From Bacillota bacterium (lineage in GTDB: Bacteria > Bacillota > Clostridia > Christensenellales > SZUA-584), in assembly GCA_023415795.1 (NCBI GenBank), contig JAEZJG010000022.1, positions 62,001 through 126,000 on the forward strand: a stretch of DNA of 64,000 bases, in the 5' to 3' direction. Below, piece after piece: positions 52,913 through 62,668 of the stretch. Positions within the stretch are counted from its first letter, which is position 1, and each line of letters opens with the position of its first letter. The notes under the pieces are model-generated. The model saw only the letters and a program-made list of their open reading frames with translations, made no database searches and had not been told where the DNA came from. A program made the translations under genes and the position numbers.

Positions 52913-53593
52913 TGTATCAAGGGAAGCATATTCGCCCTGCTGGGCTCTAATGGCGCGGGTAAAACGACAATCATCAGAATCCTGGCCACGCTGCTGAAAT
53001 ATGACGGGGGCGACGCTTCCGTAAACGGCTTCGACGTGGTGTCTATGCCAGAACGTGTGCGGCAGTCCATCAGCATGACGGGGCAATTTGCCGCTGTGGA
53101 CGAGATATTAACCGGGCGGGAAAACATTATCATGATCGGAAAGCTGCGGCATCTGGCTAATCCGCGCCAGATCGCCGACGATTTGCTGAAGCGTTTCGGC
53201 CTGACCGAGGCCGCCGACCGCAGAGCTTCCACGTATTCGGGCGGTATGCGGCGCAGGCTGGATATTGCCATGAGCCTTGTGGGACAGCCTCAGCTTATCT
53301 TTCTGGACGAACCGACCACCGGGCTTGACCCCGAAGGCCGCATCGAGGTTTGGAAAATGGTTAAAGAGCTGGCGCAAAGCGGCACGTCGGTATTCCTGAC
53401 CACGCAATATTTGGATGAGGCTGAGCAGCTTGCCGATCGGATCGCCATTCTGCATGAAGGAAGGATTATAGCGAACGGTACGCTCGAAGAGCTCAAGAAA
53501 CTGTTGCCGCCCGCAAAGGTGGAATATATCGAAAAGCAGCCGAGCCTAGAGGAGATTTTTCTCGCTATAATTGGCAAGAAGGGGGAGCAATAA
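52913..53593 (+). pseudogene. 5'-truncated ABC transporter ATPase (DrrA/daunorubicin-resistance type)
   Basis: The frame opens after a TGA at 52910 and reads directly into [16 protein letters not shown], so the first 25-30 residues of a normal DrrA, and any start codon near them, are missing. The rest is intact: Walker [30 protein letters not shown], signature [12 protein letters not shown], Walker [14 protein letters not shown] and [17 protein letters not shown]. The only in-frame starts lie after Walker A (for example near 53036), giving a non-functional ATPase. The missing 5' part is not present in the gap after xylA. The permease gene follows with 1-bp overlap. Confidence 0.75.
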
Positions 53594-54360
53594 TGGAAAC
53601 GGCAAAGAAACACTTATTCAGTGATATGGGGGTGATGCTGGGGCGTTCCATGCGTCATATCTTCCGCAGCATGGATACCATACTCACGGTGTGTGTCACG
53701 CCGATTGCGATGATGCTTTTGTTCGTTTATGTATTCGGCGGCGCGATTCAAGCGGGCACCGATAACTACGTGAGCTACATTTTACCCGGTGTTCTGCTGA
53801 TGGCGATTGGCAGCGGCATTTCCTATACGGCTTACCGTTTGTTCATGGATATGCAAAGAGGTATCTTCGAGCGTTTTCGATCCATGCCGATTGCGCGCTC
53901 GGCCGCGCTGTGGGGGCATGTGCTGTCATCTCTGGTGGCCAACGCGATTTCGGTAGTTGTCATCATCCTTGTGGCGCTTATTATGGGCTTCAAATCATCG
54001 GCGGGAATATTGTCGTGGCTTGCTGTGGCTGGCATACTTGCGCTTTTCACACTGGCGTTAACGTGGGTTGCGGCAATTGCCGGACTGTCGGCCAAGTCGG
54101 TGGATGGCGCAGCCGCCTTTTCCTACCCGCTCGTCTTCCTGCCGTTTATCAGCTCGGCTTTTGTGCCCACCGCATCCATGCCTGCAGCGGTAAGAACGTT
54201 TGCCGAAAACCAGCCCGTGACTTCAATCGTGGAATCCATCCGGTTACTGCTATCAGGTCAGCCTGTGGGTAACGAGATATGGGTCGCGCTGGCTTGGTGC
54301 ATGGGGATCATGATAGTCGCTTACTTTTTTGCGATGAGAGTTTATAGACGCAAGGTATGA
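53593..54360 (+). CDS. ABC-2-type permease (DrrB-like)
   Basis: A 255-residue membrane protein with six hydrophobic segments. It has the family element VFGGAIQAGTDNYVSYILPGVLLMAIGSG and ends FLPFISSAFVPTASMPAAVRTFAENQPVTSIVESIRLLLSGQP, typical of DrrB/NodJ-type exporters. It would export drugs or lipids with the upstream ATPase. Since that ATPase has lost its N-terminus, the pair is probably inactive or depends on an ATPase elsewhere. The reading frame itself is complete. The ATG follows GGGGGAG at the previous stop. Confidence 0.85.
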   Translation: METAKKHLFSDMGVMLGRSMRHIFRSMDTILTVCVTPIAMMLLFVYVFGGAIQAGTDNYVSYILPGVLLMAIGSGISYTAYRLFMDMQRGIFERFRSMPIARSAALWGHVLSSLVANAISVVVIILVALIMGFKSSAGILSWLAVAGILALFTLALTWVAAIAGLSAKSVDGAAAFSYPLVFLPFISSAFVPTASMPAAVRTFAENQPVTSIVESIRLLLSGQPVGNEIWVALAWCMGIMIVAYFFAMRVYRRKV

Positions 54361-54489
54361 GCATGTGGAAAGGTAATGTCATTAAGCCTGCGTATATAGC
54401 CGCACTATAGACGATGCTTTGTTGACGGGCAGTTTCCTGCAAACGGAGAGACTCAATGAACGTGAGAGAGCTGTGAGGTCGGTGAAGCG

Positions 54490-55983
54490 TCAGTATTCCT
54501 TGCCGGTGGATAGCTCCATCACCTTTTCGACAGTGATGTTCTTGGTGGGGACGTTGCAGACGAGGGTACGGTCCGAAAGCACCGCCACGCGGTCGCAAAT
54601 GCCGAGGATCTCTTCGATATCCGAGGAGATGAAGATGATGCCCGCTTTCTTCTTGATGAGATCGTTGATGGAGTTGTAGATATCGATCTTGCTCGCGATG
54701 TCGAGCCCGCGTGTCGGCTCGTCCAGTATAAATATTTTTGCGCGGCTCATGATCCATTTCGCGAATATCGCCTTTTGCTGATTACCGCCGCTGTACTCCA
54801 ATATGTTGTGATTAGGGCTTTGCGCAATGTTCAGCTTTGTGACGTAGTCTGCCACAGCTTGCTCCAAAAAGGATGAGTTTATCATGCTGTAGTTGGCAAA
54901 ACGCTTGAGCGCTGCGAGCGAGACGTTGTTCTTCACATCAAGCGCGCCAAAAATGGAATCGGTCAGGCGGTTCTCAGGCACCAGCGCGATGCCGTTGCTG
55001 ATCGCTTTAGAGGGGTTGTCCAAAACCACCTTTGCGCCGTTGATGTAGATGTCGCCCTGAACGTTGTCAACAGCGCCGAAAAGACAGTTGGCCAGCAGCG
55101 TTCGCCCCGAACCCGCCAGTCCCGTAATGCCCAGTATGTCACCCTCAAAAACGTCGAAGCTGATGTTTTTGAGCTTGTCGGCAAAGCTGAGGTTCTGCAC
55201 AGAAAATATGTTTTTACCCTTTCGGATCATGATTTTGGGATAGCGGTTTTTAATGTAGTGACCGCTCAGCATGCGGATGATCTCCTCCTGCGGACACTCG
55301 GAAACGATTTTGGTGCCAATAATCTTACCATTCTTGATGATGGTGACTCGATCTCCCAGCAGAGAAACATCATCGAGACAGTGGGTGATATAAAATACGC
55401 CTGCACCCCGCTCCTTGATTTTTTTGACGATGCGGTACAGCAGTGCTCGCTCGCTAGGGGTGAGGGCAGAGGAGGGTTCGTCCAGAATCACGATCTTTGC
55501 GTCGGAGATGTATGCACGGCAAAACTCGATAATCTGACGCTGAGCAAAGCCAAGCGATGAAACCTTGTCGTACACCGATACGGGTAGGCTCAATTCCTCA
55601 ATCAGCTGCTGACACATATAGTTTAGCTTGTCGTAATCGATGCTGCGGAACAGCCGATTTTTATAAGGAATATTGTGAAAGAACAGATTTTCAGCGATGG
55701 AGAGCTGTGTGAGCATCGTTGCATCCTGCCGGATATAGATGACGTCCTCATACAGCTCCGAAGAAAATGCCTTGCTCTTTACCGGCTTGTTGTTAATAAG
55801 TATTTGCCCTGACTGCGGCTGAATAAACCCGCTGATAACCTGCATCAGCAGACTCTTTCCCGAACCGTTTTCTCCCATCACGACATGTATCTCTTGCTCA
55901 TGCAAATCGATATTTATGTCGCTAAGACGGAAGTTCTCCAAAGACAAACTGACATTCTCAAGCTGCAAGAGCTTAGAGGCCAT
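54490..55983 (-). CDS. Orphan sugar ABC importer double ATPase (RbsA-like)
   Basis: A 497-residue protein from the ATG at 55983, with AAGGAG just upstream; the open frame further upstream overlaps the regulator gene. Domain 1 has Walker A GENGSGKSLLM, in which the usual second Thr is Leu, and Walker B VILDEPSSALTPSE. Domain 2 has GLAGSGRTLLANCLFGA, signature YSGGNQQKAIFAKW and [15 protein letters not shown]. It is distant from the two other RbsA-like proteins in the window. No permease or binding protein follows on this strand: the gene runs into the DrrAB remnant, so partners were lost or lie elsewhere. The DeoR gene is 31 bp upstream. Confidence 0.88.
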   Translation of the reverse strand: MASKLLQLENVSLSLENFRLSDINIDLHEQEIHVVMGENGSGKSLLMQVISGFIQPQSGQILINNKPVKSKAFSSELYEDVIYIRQDATMLTQLSIAENLFFHNIPYKNRLFRSIDYDKLNYMCQQLIEELSLPVSVYDKVSSLGFAQRQIIEFCRAYISDAKIVILDEPSSALTPSERALLYRIVKKIKERGAGVFYITHCLDDVSLLGDRVTIIKNGKIIGTKIVSECPQEEIIRMLSGHYIKNRYPKIMIRKGKNIFSVQNLSFADKLKNISFDVFEGDILGITGLAGSGRTLLANCLFGAVDNVQGDIYINGAKVVLDNPSKAISNGIALVPENRLTDSIFGALDVKNNVSLAALKRFANYSMINSSFLEQAVADYVTKLNIAQSPNHNILEYSGGNQQKAIFAKWIMSRAKIFILDEPTRGLDIASKIDIYNSINDLIKKKAGIIFISSDIEEILGICDRVAVLSDRTLVCNVPTKNITVEKVMELSTGKEY

Positions 55984-56014
55984 TCCTTCAATACTCCTTC
56001 GTGTTTCTAGAGAC

Positions 56015-56788
56015 CTATTCCTCGTAAATATCGACTGATGTGTATAATTGTATGTTAAGGTCAAACAGGAAATCTTTGTAGGTGTCGTCGAGTGTGGAGT
56101 TTGTGATGATCTTGCTGGCAATTTCCAGCCCTCCAACCCGATAGAACGACTTTTCTCCGAAGTGATCTGCCAGGCATACCACTGAAACGGTTTGGGCTAC
56201 GTTGCATGCCTGCTGGATTAATGATGCCTTGGCAATGCTGGATACTGTGATGCCCGTTTTCTTGCAGATGCCGTCAACTTCTACGATCAGGTGGTTTAGC
56301 GAGAAGTTTTGCATGTTGTTGATAGCCAACTGCCCATACACGGCATATTCGTCAAGATCGCCCCCCAGCAGTATCATTTTGTTGCTGGGCGAAGACGAAA
56401 ACTCAAGAGCAATCTTAAGATCGTTGGTGAGTACGGTCAGACCGTTTTTTTGGGTCAGCCGCTTGGCGATCTGCTGATTGGTCAGCCCGTTGGTCAGCAT
56501 GATAATATCGTTGTCGGAGATGATATGAAAAACGGTATCAGCGATTTCTTGGCGCTGTTCCACACTCTGATCCTCCAGCGGCAGTTCAAAGAGGGAGTCG
56601 TCCAACAGTTCGCTCAGCACCGCACCGCCATGAGCACGGCGTAAAAAGCCTTCTTTCTCAAGCTTTTCCAGATCTCGCCTTATCGTTACTTCCGTGACGT
56701 TTAATAGCGTGCTCAACCGGGCAACAGATACATGTTTGTCCTTCAGCAGATAATCTTTGATAATGTTCATGCGTTCAATAGCAAACAC
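56015..56788 (-). CDS. DeoR-family transcriptional regulator
   Basis: A 257-residue protein starting with GTG at 56788; the start FAIERMNIIKDYL aligns with the family better than the internal ATG. The winged helix-turn-helix is VSVARLSTLLNVTEVTIRRDLEKLEKEGFLRRAHGGAV (about residues 20-57). The remainder is a DeoRC-type effector domain (IMLTNGLTNQQIAKRL, KMILLGGDLDEYAVYG) that senses phosphorylated sugars. It is transcribed divergently from the ChvE-GguAB-araA operon and is followed by the orphan sugar ATPase, so it probably controls both directions. Confidence 0.9.
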   Translation of the reverse strand: MFAIERMNIIKDYLLKDKHVSVARLSTLLNVTEVTIRRDLEKLEKEGFLRRAHGGAVLSELLDDSLFELPLEDQSVEQRQEIADTVFHIISDNDIIMLTNGLTNQQIAKRLTQKNGLTVLTNDLKIALEFSSSPSNKMILLGGDLDEYAVYGQLAINNMQNFSLNHLIVEVDGICKKTGITVSSIAKASLIQQACNVAQTVSVVCLADHFGEKSFYRVGGLEIASKIITNSTLDDTYKDFLFDLNIQLYTSVDIYEE

Positions 56789-56828
56789 TTAACTTGTCAC
56801 CCAGACCTTTTTAAATATTCTATCCTAA

Positions 56829-56857
56829 ATAATAAAATAAACATTCATATTTGACAA
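56829..56857 (-). promoter_or_regulatory. Sigma-A promoter of the DeoR gene
   Basis: On the minus strand TTGTCA is followed after exactly 17 bases by TATTAT, about 40 bases before the GTG start. The divergent promoter for the sugar operon starts 77 bp away. Confidence 0.6.
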
Positions 56858-56933
56858 TACGAACGGATAAATAAATAAGTGAAAGCAAGCATGACTGTAC
56901 TCAAATGGATAAAAAAATGCTTGTGTACATGTG

Positions 56934-56962
56934 TTGACATTGGATATCGGTGATGCTAAAAT
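56934..56962 (+). promoter_or_regulatory. Sigma-A promoter of the ChvE-GguAB-araA operon
   Basis: TTGACA, 17 bases, TAAAAT: a near-consensus promoter. Directly downstream the leader carries two GAACAAAA copies (from 56969 and 56980), which may be DeoR-type direct-repeat sites. The leader of about 235 bases also has an imperfect stem, AAACTGACAA/TTGGCAGTTT, near 57135-57165. Confidence 0.7.
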
Positions 56963-57203
56963 ATGAAACGAACAAAAAAGAACAAAACCAATACGCAAAG
57001 ATACAAAACAGAACATATTTATGCGAGGTTCGGAAACAAAACGTTCATACAGTCAGGTAATAGCTCTAAAAAATCAAAGCCACAACAAAAAACGGAAAGA
57101 TTACAGGGACCGAAGATGGTCTGCTTCACACAAACTGACAATTTGATTTGCTTTGGCAGTTTATGCTAACCAAAGTAATAAACTATATGTAAGGAGTAAG
57201 AAT

Positions 57204-58277
57204 ATGAAGAAAATCGTTTTGTTCGCCCTTGTGCTTGCGTTAGCTTTGGCACTGGTTGCTTGCGGCGGAAAACCGGCTGCTTCTGGTGGTAGCGGATACA
57301 TTGGTATCTCGATGCCCACTCAGTCCAGCGAACGTTGGATCAAAGACGGCAACGTCATGAAAGAGATCCTCGAGAAGAGAGGATACACCGTTGACCTGCA
57401 GTATGCGGAAGACGACATCCCGACCCAGAAATCCCAGATCGAAAATATGATCACCAAGGGCGCGAAAGTGCTTGTGATCGCGGCTGTTGACGGTTCCACA
57501 CTGTCTGCAACGCTCGATCAGGCTGGCAAAGATGGCGTTAAGATCATCTCGTACGATCGCCTGCTGGTTGATACCGAAGCTGTTTCCTACTACGCCACGT
57601 TCGACAACAAAGGCGTTGGCAAGCTGCAGGCTGAGTCTTTGGTTGAAGGCCTGAAGGCTAAGGGCGATGGCCCCTACAATGTTGAGCTGTTTGCCGGTTC
57701 TCCGGACGACACCAACTCCTTCTACTTCTACTCGGGCGCTATGGAAGTTCTTCAGCCGCTGATCGACGCCGGCACCGTTGTGGTTCCCTCCGGTCAGACC
57801 TCTCAGGCCGACATCGGAACGCTCCGTTGGGACGGCGCTGTGGCTCAGGCTCGTATGGACGCTATATTGGCTGCCAACTATGCCAGCGGTGCGAAACTGG
57901 ACGGCGTGCTGTCTCCTTATGACGGTCTGTCCAGAGGCATCATCTCCGCGCTGACCTCCTTTGGTTATCAGCCCGGAACGCCAGACTGGCCGGTTGTCAC
58001 AGGTCAGGATGCTGAAGCGGCCTCCATCAAGCTGATTATCTCTGGCGATCAGTACTCCACGATACTGAAGGACACCAGAGACCTTGCCAAGGTTGCAGCC
58101 GACATGGTTGACGCGGTGCTCGCAGGCAAAGAGCCGGAAATCAACGACACCACCACATACGACAACAATAAGAAGATCGTTCCGTCTTACCTGCTCATCC
58201 CGTATACCGTCACGGTTGAGAACTATCAGAAGCTGGTTATGGATTCTGGCTATCTGACTGCTGACGACATCAAATAA
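57204..58277 (+). CDS. chvE: Multiple-monosaccharide ABC importer binding lipoprotein (ChvE-like)
   Basis: A 357-residue protein from the ATG at 57204 behind AAGGAG. The signal peptide ends in the lipobox ALALVAC. The mature part follows Agrobacterium ChvE closely by memory: GISMPTQSSERWIKDG, LQYAEDDIPTQKSQIENMI, ISYDRLLVDTEAVSYYATFDN, ELFAGSPDDTNSFYFYSGAM, GTLRWDGAVAQARMDAIL and VVTGQDAEAASIK. ChvE-type proteins bind several aldoses such as galactose, arabinose and xylose. GguA-like ATPase, GguB-like permease and L-arabinose isomerase follow, so L-arabinose is the likely main ligand. Confidence 0.93.
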   Translation: MKKIVLFALVLALALALVACGGKPAASGGSGYIGISMPTQSSERWIKDGNVMKEILEKRGYTVDLQYAEDDIPTQKSQIENMITKGAKVLVIAAVDGSTLSATLDQAGKDGVKIISYDRLLVDTEAVSYYATFDNKGVGKLQAESLVEGLKAKGDGPYNVELFAGSPDDTNSFYFYSGAMEVLQPLIDAGTVVVPSGQTSQADIGTLRWDGAVAQARMDAILAANYASGAKLDGVLSPYDGLSRGIISALTSFGYQPGTPDWPVVTGQDAEAASIKLIISGDQYSTILKDTRDLAKVAADMVDAVLAGKEPEINDTTTYDNNKKIVPSYLLIPYTVTVENYQKLVMDSGYLTADDIK

Positions 58278-58309
58278 TGAGCTGAATAAGATCATTGCGA
58301 GAGCCAAAA

Positions 58310-58342
58310 ATCGGCTAGCGGCACACAATGCCGCTAGCCGAT
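58310..58342 (+). other. Perfect hairpin between binding-protein and ATPase genes
   Basis: ATCGGCTAGCGGCA pairs perfectly with TGCCGCTAGCCGAT around a five-base loop. No T run follows. It most likely stabilises the binding-protein mRNA and lowers read-through into the ATPase gene. Confidence 0.75.
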
Positions 58343-58400
58343 TGAGGCTATATGGGTGTACAATATAAGCGGTTCTTTGGCAGAAAAAAGGAGTTAGACT

Positions 58401-59945
58401 ATGGAAAAGTATATATTAGAGATGAGGAACATCACGAAGACATTTCCGGGAGTCAAAGCTCTTGATAATGTTAACCTGCGGGTAAAGGCTCACAACATCC
58501 ACGCGCTTGTTGGCGAAAACGGTGCCGGCAAGTCAACATTGATGAATATATTGAGCGGTGTGTATCCCCATGGGTCGTATGAGGGAGATATCGTCGTTGA
58601 AGGCGAAGTATGCGTATTCAGGTTCATCAACGACAGCGAAGCCAAGGGTATAGCAATCATTCATCAGGAGTTAGCACTCATTCCCAGTTTATCCATCGCT
58701 GAGAATGTATTTTTGGGAAATGAACAGTCGAGCAACAAGCTGGTTATAAACTGGGATGTAACTCGGCAGAAAACTATACAAATGCTGAAAAAGGTCGGTC
58801 TGGATGAGAATACCGATACGAAGGTGAAGGATATCGGCCTTGGCAAGCAGCAGTTAGTCGAAATCGTGAAGGCGCTTGCTAAGGACGTCAAGATACTGAT
58901 ACTGGATGAACCGACTGCCGCGCTGAATGATGAAGATTCGGATCATCTGCTGGATCTGTTGGTTGAACTCAAGTCTCAGGGCATTACCAGCATTATTATA
59001 TCGCATAAGCTCAATGAGGTGACCAAGGTTGCGGACGAGATTACGGTTATCCGCGATGGCATGACGATTGAGACACTTGTTAAAGGCGTGGACGATATCA
59101 GCGAGGAACGCATCATCAAAGCAATGGTGGGCCGAGAACTGGTAGATCGTTTCCCCAAACGCGAGTGTAATCCCGGCGAAGTTTGCCTTGAAGTGGAAAA
59201 CTGGAATGTGTTCAGCCCGCTGGACGACCAGAAGCAGATTATCAGGAACGTTGGATTCACCGTGCGTAAGGGCGAAGTTGTGGGTATAGCAGGTTTAATG
59301 GGCGCAGGTCGTACTGAACTGGCAATGAGCCTGTTTGGCAAAGCCTATGGTGCAAAGATATCCGGCACGATTCGCAAGGACGGCAAACCACTGGTGATGC
59401 ACGACATCAGTGATGCGATCGACAATGGTATTGCCTACGCGACGGAGGACAGAAAATCCGCCGGATTGATACTGATCGATGATATCAAGAGAAATATCAC
59501 ATTGTCGTCGCTGAGCACCCTGAAGCGAGGCATGGTTATCGACGATAACAAGGAAATACAGGTGGGCGAGGAGTACAGAACCAAGCTCAACATCAAATCA
59601 TCAAGCATTCTGCAAAAGACAGGTAACCTTTCAGGCGGAAACCAGCAAAAGGTGGTTTTCAGCAAATGGATCTTTGCGGACCCGGATATCCTTATTCTGG
59701 ACGAACCAACGCGCGGAATTGACGTTGGCGCCAAGTATGAGATATACACGATTATCAACGATCTGGTGGCGCGCGGGAAATCTATCGTTATGATTTCCTC
59801 CGAAATGCCGGAACTGCTGGGCATGTGCGACCGAATCTACGTTATGAACCGGGGAATGATCGTGGGAGAGCTCTCATCCGTTGAAGCGTCACAGGAGAGG
59901 ATCATGCAATGCATTATGCAGAGCAACAAGGAGGTAGTGAAATGA
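58401..59945 (+). CDS. gguA: Multiple-monosaccharide ABC importer double ATPase (GguA-like)
   Basis: A 514-residue tandem ATPase, slightly longer than RbsA as in GguA/XylG. Domain 1 has [16 protein letters not shown], the long insert [16 protein letters not shown] typical of this subgroup, and [19 protein letters not shown]. Domain 2 has [50 protein letters not shown] and [12 protein letters not shown]. It powers sugar uptake with the ChvE-like protein and the next permease, whose ATG overlaps its stop by 4 bp. AAAGGAG precedes the start. Confidence 0.93.
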   Translation: MEKYILEMRNITKTFPGVKALDNVNLRVKAHNIHALVGENGAGKSTLMNILSGVYPHGSYEGDIVVEGEVCVFRFINDSEAKGIAIIHQELALIPSLSIAENVFLGNEQSSNKLVINWDVTRQKTIQMLKKVGLDENTDTKVKDIGLGKQQLVEIVKALAKDVKILILDEPTAALNDEDSDHLLDLLVELKSQGITSIIISHKLNEVTKVADEITVIRDGMTIETLVKGVDDISEERIIKAMVGRELVDRFPKRECNPGEVCLEVENWNVFSPLDDQKQIIRNVGFTVRKGEVVGIAGLMGAGRTELAMSLFGKAYGAKISGTIRKDGKPLVMHDISDAIDNGIAYATEDRKSAGLILIDDIKRNITLSSLSTLKRGMVIDDNKEIQVGEEYRTKLNIKSSSILQKTGNLSGGNQQKVVFSKWIFADPDILILDEPTRGIDVGAKYEIYTIINDLVARGKSIVMISSEMPELLGMCDRIYVMNRGMIVGELSSVEASQERIMQCIMQSNKEVVK

Positions 59946-61108
59946 AAAGCATAAAATCCGTTCTGAGAGGAAACATTCGTCAGTATGCCATGATCATCGC
60001 ACTGGTTGTTGTCGTGATCATATTCGAAATACTCACCGAAGGCATATTGCTGCAACCCCTCAACATATCAAACCTGATACAGCAAAACGCCTACGTCATG
60101 ATACTGGCCATCGGTATGCTGCTGTGCATATTGACTATCGGCAACATCGACTTGTCAGTCGGTTCTGTGGTCGGCTTCGTGGGTGCAATGTCCGCCATAT
60201 TCATATTAAAAATGGATATGCCGATATGGATAGCAATGGTACTGTCGCTTATGATAGGCTTTGCAATTGGCGCATGGCAGGGGCTTTGGATCGCGTACAT
60301 CGGCGTTCCAGCGTTTATCGTGACGTTGGGCGGTCAGTTGATATTCAGAGGGTTGACGATGGTGGTGCTGCAGGGCACCAGCTTGGCTCCGCTTCCCGAA
60401 GAGTATACCTTCATAGCAGCGGGTTTCTTACCGGACATTGCTGATGTGGGGCTCAATCTGATAACACTTATAGTAGGGGCGGTCGCCAGTGTGCTGTTTA
60501 TCTTCAATGAAATCAACAAGCGCGCCAACCGCAAAAAGTACAACTTTGATGTTTCCCACCCGATTACGTTTATTGTAAAGATTATTCTCATAACAGCTGT
60601 CATCATGGTATTCTGTTACTTGCTGTCGCTGTATAGAGGCATCCCGATGGTGCTGGTGATTGTAGTGATCCTGGTGCTGCTGTACACCTTCGTGACAGAG
60701 AAAACAATACCCGGTCGTCACATCTACGCGTTCGGCGGCAATCCTAAGGCCGCTCGTCTGTCGGGCATTAAGACCAAGCGCGTGCTGTTCTGGGTGTATG
60801 TGAACATGGGTGTGCTGACGGCGTTGGCCGGCATCGTGTTTACTGGTCGTCTGAACTCGGCGACGCCCAAGGGCGGTTACGGCTTCGAGCTGGATGCGAT
60901 CTCTGCTTGCTTTATCGGCGGAGCTTCCACCACGGGCGGTGTGGGTACTGTTATCGGCGCAATCGTCGGCGGCTTGCTGATGGGCGTGCTGAACAATGGT
61001 ATGTCGATCATGGGCGTCAGCATTGACTGGCAGCAGGCTATAAAGGGCTTTGTTCTGCTGCTGGCGGTAGGCTTCGACGTGCTGTCGAAATCCAAGTCCA
61101 AGACCTGA
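59942..61108 (+). CDS. gguB: Multiple-monosaccharide ABC importer permease (GguB-like)
   Basis: A 388-residue membrane protein from the ATG at 59942, preceded by AAGGAGG; an earlier in-frame start lies inside the ATPase gene. Marks include [37 protein letters not shown] and a central charged insertion [14 protein letters not shown] absent from RbsC-type permeases. Further on are [20 protein letters not shown] and [21 protein letters not shown]. The insertion and length agree with GguB/XylH. It forms the sugar channel; araA follows after 30 bp. Confidence 0.92.
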   Translation: MKSIKSVLRGNIRQYAMIIALVVVVIIFEILTEGILLQPLNISNLIQQNAYVMILAIGMLLCILTIGNIDLSVGSVVGFVGAMSAIFILKMDMPIWIAMVLSLMIGFAIGAWQGLWIAYIGVPAFIVTLGGQLIFRGLTMVVLQGTSLAPLPEEYTFIAAGFLPDIADVGLNLITLIVGAVASVLFIFNEINKRANRKKYNFDVSHPITFIVKIILITAVIMVFCYLLSLYRGIPMVLVIVVILVLLYTFVTEKTIPGRHIYAFGGNPKAARLSGIKTKRVLFWVYVNMGVLTALAGIVFTGRLNSATPKGGYGFELDAISACFIGGASTTGGVGTVIGAIVGGLLMGVLNNGMSIMGVSIDWQQAIKGFVLLLAVGFDVLSKSKSKT

Positions 61109-61138
61109 TAAGGTTGCGGCGAGATCAGGAGGTATAAA

Positions 61139-62608
61139 TTGATCAGCAAATATCAATTTTGGTTTGTTGTGGGCAGTCAAAAGCTGTACGGACCAGAGGT
61201 GCTCAAAGATGTGGCAGCGCATGCCGCTGTGATGACGGCGGGCTTCAATGCTGACGAGAGTATCCCGTTCGAGGTGGTTTCCAAGGGTGTGATGACCACG
61301 CCGGACGAGATCAGCGCGGTCTGCACAGCGGCCAACAGCGATCCTGAGTGTGCGGGTGTAATCACGTGGATGCACACGTTTTCGCCCAGCAAGATGTGGA
61401 TCAGCGGTCTGTCGACACTCAACAAACCGTATCTGCACCTGAACACGCAGTTCAACAAACAGCTGCCGTACGACACGATCGACATGAACTTTATGAACAC
61501 CAACCAGTCTGCCCACGGCGATCGGGAGCATGGCTTCATTACAGCGCGGCTGCGTATGAAGCGCAAGGTGATCTGCGGGCACTGGGAGAGCGGCGAGTTT
61601 CGCTTACGTATGGGCGCTTGGATGCGCAGTGCGGTGGGCGCGGTGTTCAGCCGCAAGCTAAAGGTGATGCGTCTGGGCGACAACATGCGATACGTTGCGG
61701 TGACCGAGGGTGACAAGATACAGGCGGAGAAGGACCTTGGCTGGAGCGTAAATACGTACGCCGTGGGCGCGCTGACCGAGCGTGTGCTGGCGGTGACGGA
61801 TGCACAGGCGCAGGCCAAACTGGCGGAGTATAAAGAAAAGTATACCATCGATACGGACAACCTTGACTCGGTGGTATATCAGGCGAAGCTGGAAATTGCG
61901 CTGGAACTGATGCTGGCCGAAGGCGGTTTTGCGGCGTATACAGACTGCTTTGAGGATCTGTACGGACTTGAGCAGCTGCCCGGCCTTGCCACGCAGAACC
62001 TGATGGCAAACGGCTACGGCTTCGGTGCCGAGGGAGACTGGAAGACCTCTGCACTGCTGGCGGTAATGTCTGAAATGTCTCTCGGAACGGCGCGAAATCT
62101 TTCGTTTATTGAGGATTATACCTACGACTTTGAGGACGGAAATGAGACGGTGCTGGGCGCGCACATGCTGGAGATATCGCCCGCGATTGCGGCAGATAAG
62201 CCGCGCGTGGAGGTGCATCCTCTGGGCATTGGCGGCAAGAACGACCCAGCGCGACTGGTGTTCGACGGCAAGTCCGGCGACGCGATACTCGTCACCATCA
62301 TTGACATGGGCGGACGGTTCCGCATGATCACGCACGATATTACAGCTGTGGAGCCCAAGGCGAAGATGCCGCTGCTGCCGGTGGCGGGCGTGATGTGGAA
62401 GCCGATGCCCGACATGGTGACAGGCAACGAATCGTGGATATTGTCCGGTGGGACGCACCACAGCGTGATCTCATACGACCTGACGGCAGACATGATGCGC
62501 GACTTTGCCGAGATCATGGGCATCGAGTTCGTCCATATCGGCAAGAAGACCACCATTCCGGCGCTGCGTAATCAGCTGATGCTGGGCGACGTGATCTGGA
62601 AACGCTGA
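61139..62608 (+). CDS. araA: L-arabinose isomerase
   Basis: A 489-residue protein starting with TTG at 61139, seven bases after AGGAGG. It begins YQFWFVVGSQKLYGPE, which is diagnostic, and has ITWMHTFSPSKMWISGL, LHLNTQFNKQLPY, the catalytic-metal Glu residues in DCFEDLYGLEQLPGLATQNLM and the His in MLEISPAIAADKPRVEVHPL and SGGTHHSVISY. It converts L-arabinose to L-ribulose. No araB or araD is visible nearby, so downstream steps must be encoded elsewhere. Placement after a ChvE-type importer supports L-arabinose uptake. Confidence 0.96.
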   Translation: MISKYQFWFVVGSQKLYGPEVLKDVAAHAAVMTAGFNADESIPFEVVSKGVMTTPDEISAVCTAANSDPECAGVITWMHTFSPSKMWISGLSTLNKPYLHLNTQFNKQLPYDTIDMNFMNTNQSAHGDREHGFITARLRMKRKVICGHWESGEFRLRMGAWMRSAVGAVFSRKLKVMRLGDNMRYVAVTEGDKIQAEKDLGWSVNTYAVGALTERVLAVTDAQAQAKLAEYKEKYTIDTDNLDSVVYQAKLEIALELMLAEGGFAAYTDCFEDLYGLEQLPGLATQNLMANGYGFGAEGDWKTSALLAVMSEMSLGTARNLSFIEDYTYDFEDGNETVLGAHMLEISPAIAADKPRVEVHPLGIGGKNDPARLVFDGKSGDAILVTIIDMGGRFRMITHDITAVEPKAKMPLLPVAGVMWKPMPDMVTGNESWILSGGTHHSVISYDLTADMMRDFAEIMGIEFVHIGKKTTIPALRNQLMLGDVIWKR

Positions 62609-62626
62609 CGTTTAACAACCTATTGA

Positions 62627-62658
62627 GGGGCAGTTCGTTACTGAACTGCTCTTCTTTT
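62627..62658 (+). terminator. Rho-independent terminator after araA
   Basis: GGGCAGTTC pairs with GAACTGCTC (one G-U) around a short loop and is followed by TTCTTTTT. Confidence 0.75.
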
Positions 62659-62668
62659 TGGTTTATAA

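Noticed and set aside
54361..54489. Remnant of a sugar permease after the orphan ATPase
   Set aside because: A short minus-strand frame here has some hydrophobic residues but no recognisable permease motif.
56963..57169. Small plus-strand open frame of 68 codons in the leader of the ChvE operon
   Set aside because: It has no ribosome site and Lys/Thr-rich, AT-driven content; it is leader sequence downstream of the promoter.
57240..58328. Minus-strand open frame of about 362 codons
   Set aside because: Antisense to the ChvE-like binding protein; no start signals or domains.
60428..61582. Minus-strand open frame of about 384 codons crossing a gene boundary
   Set aside because: Antisense to gguB and araA; composition is His-rich shadow sequence.
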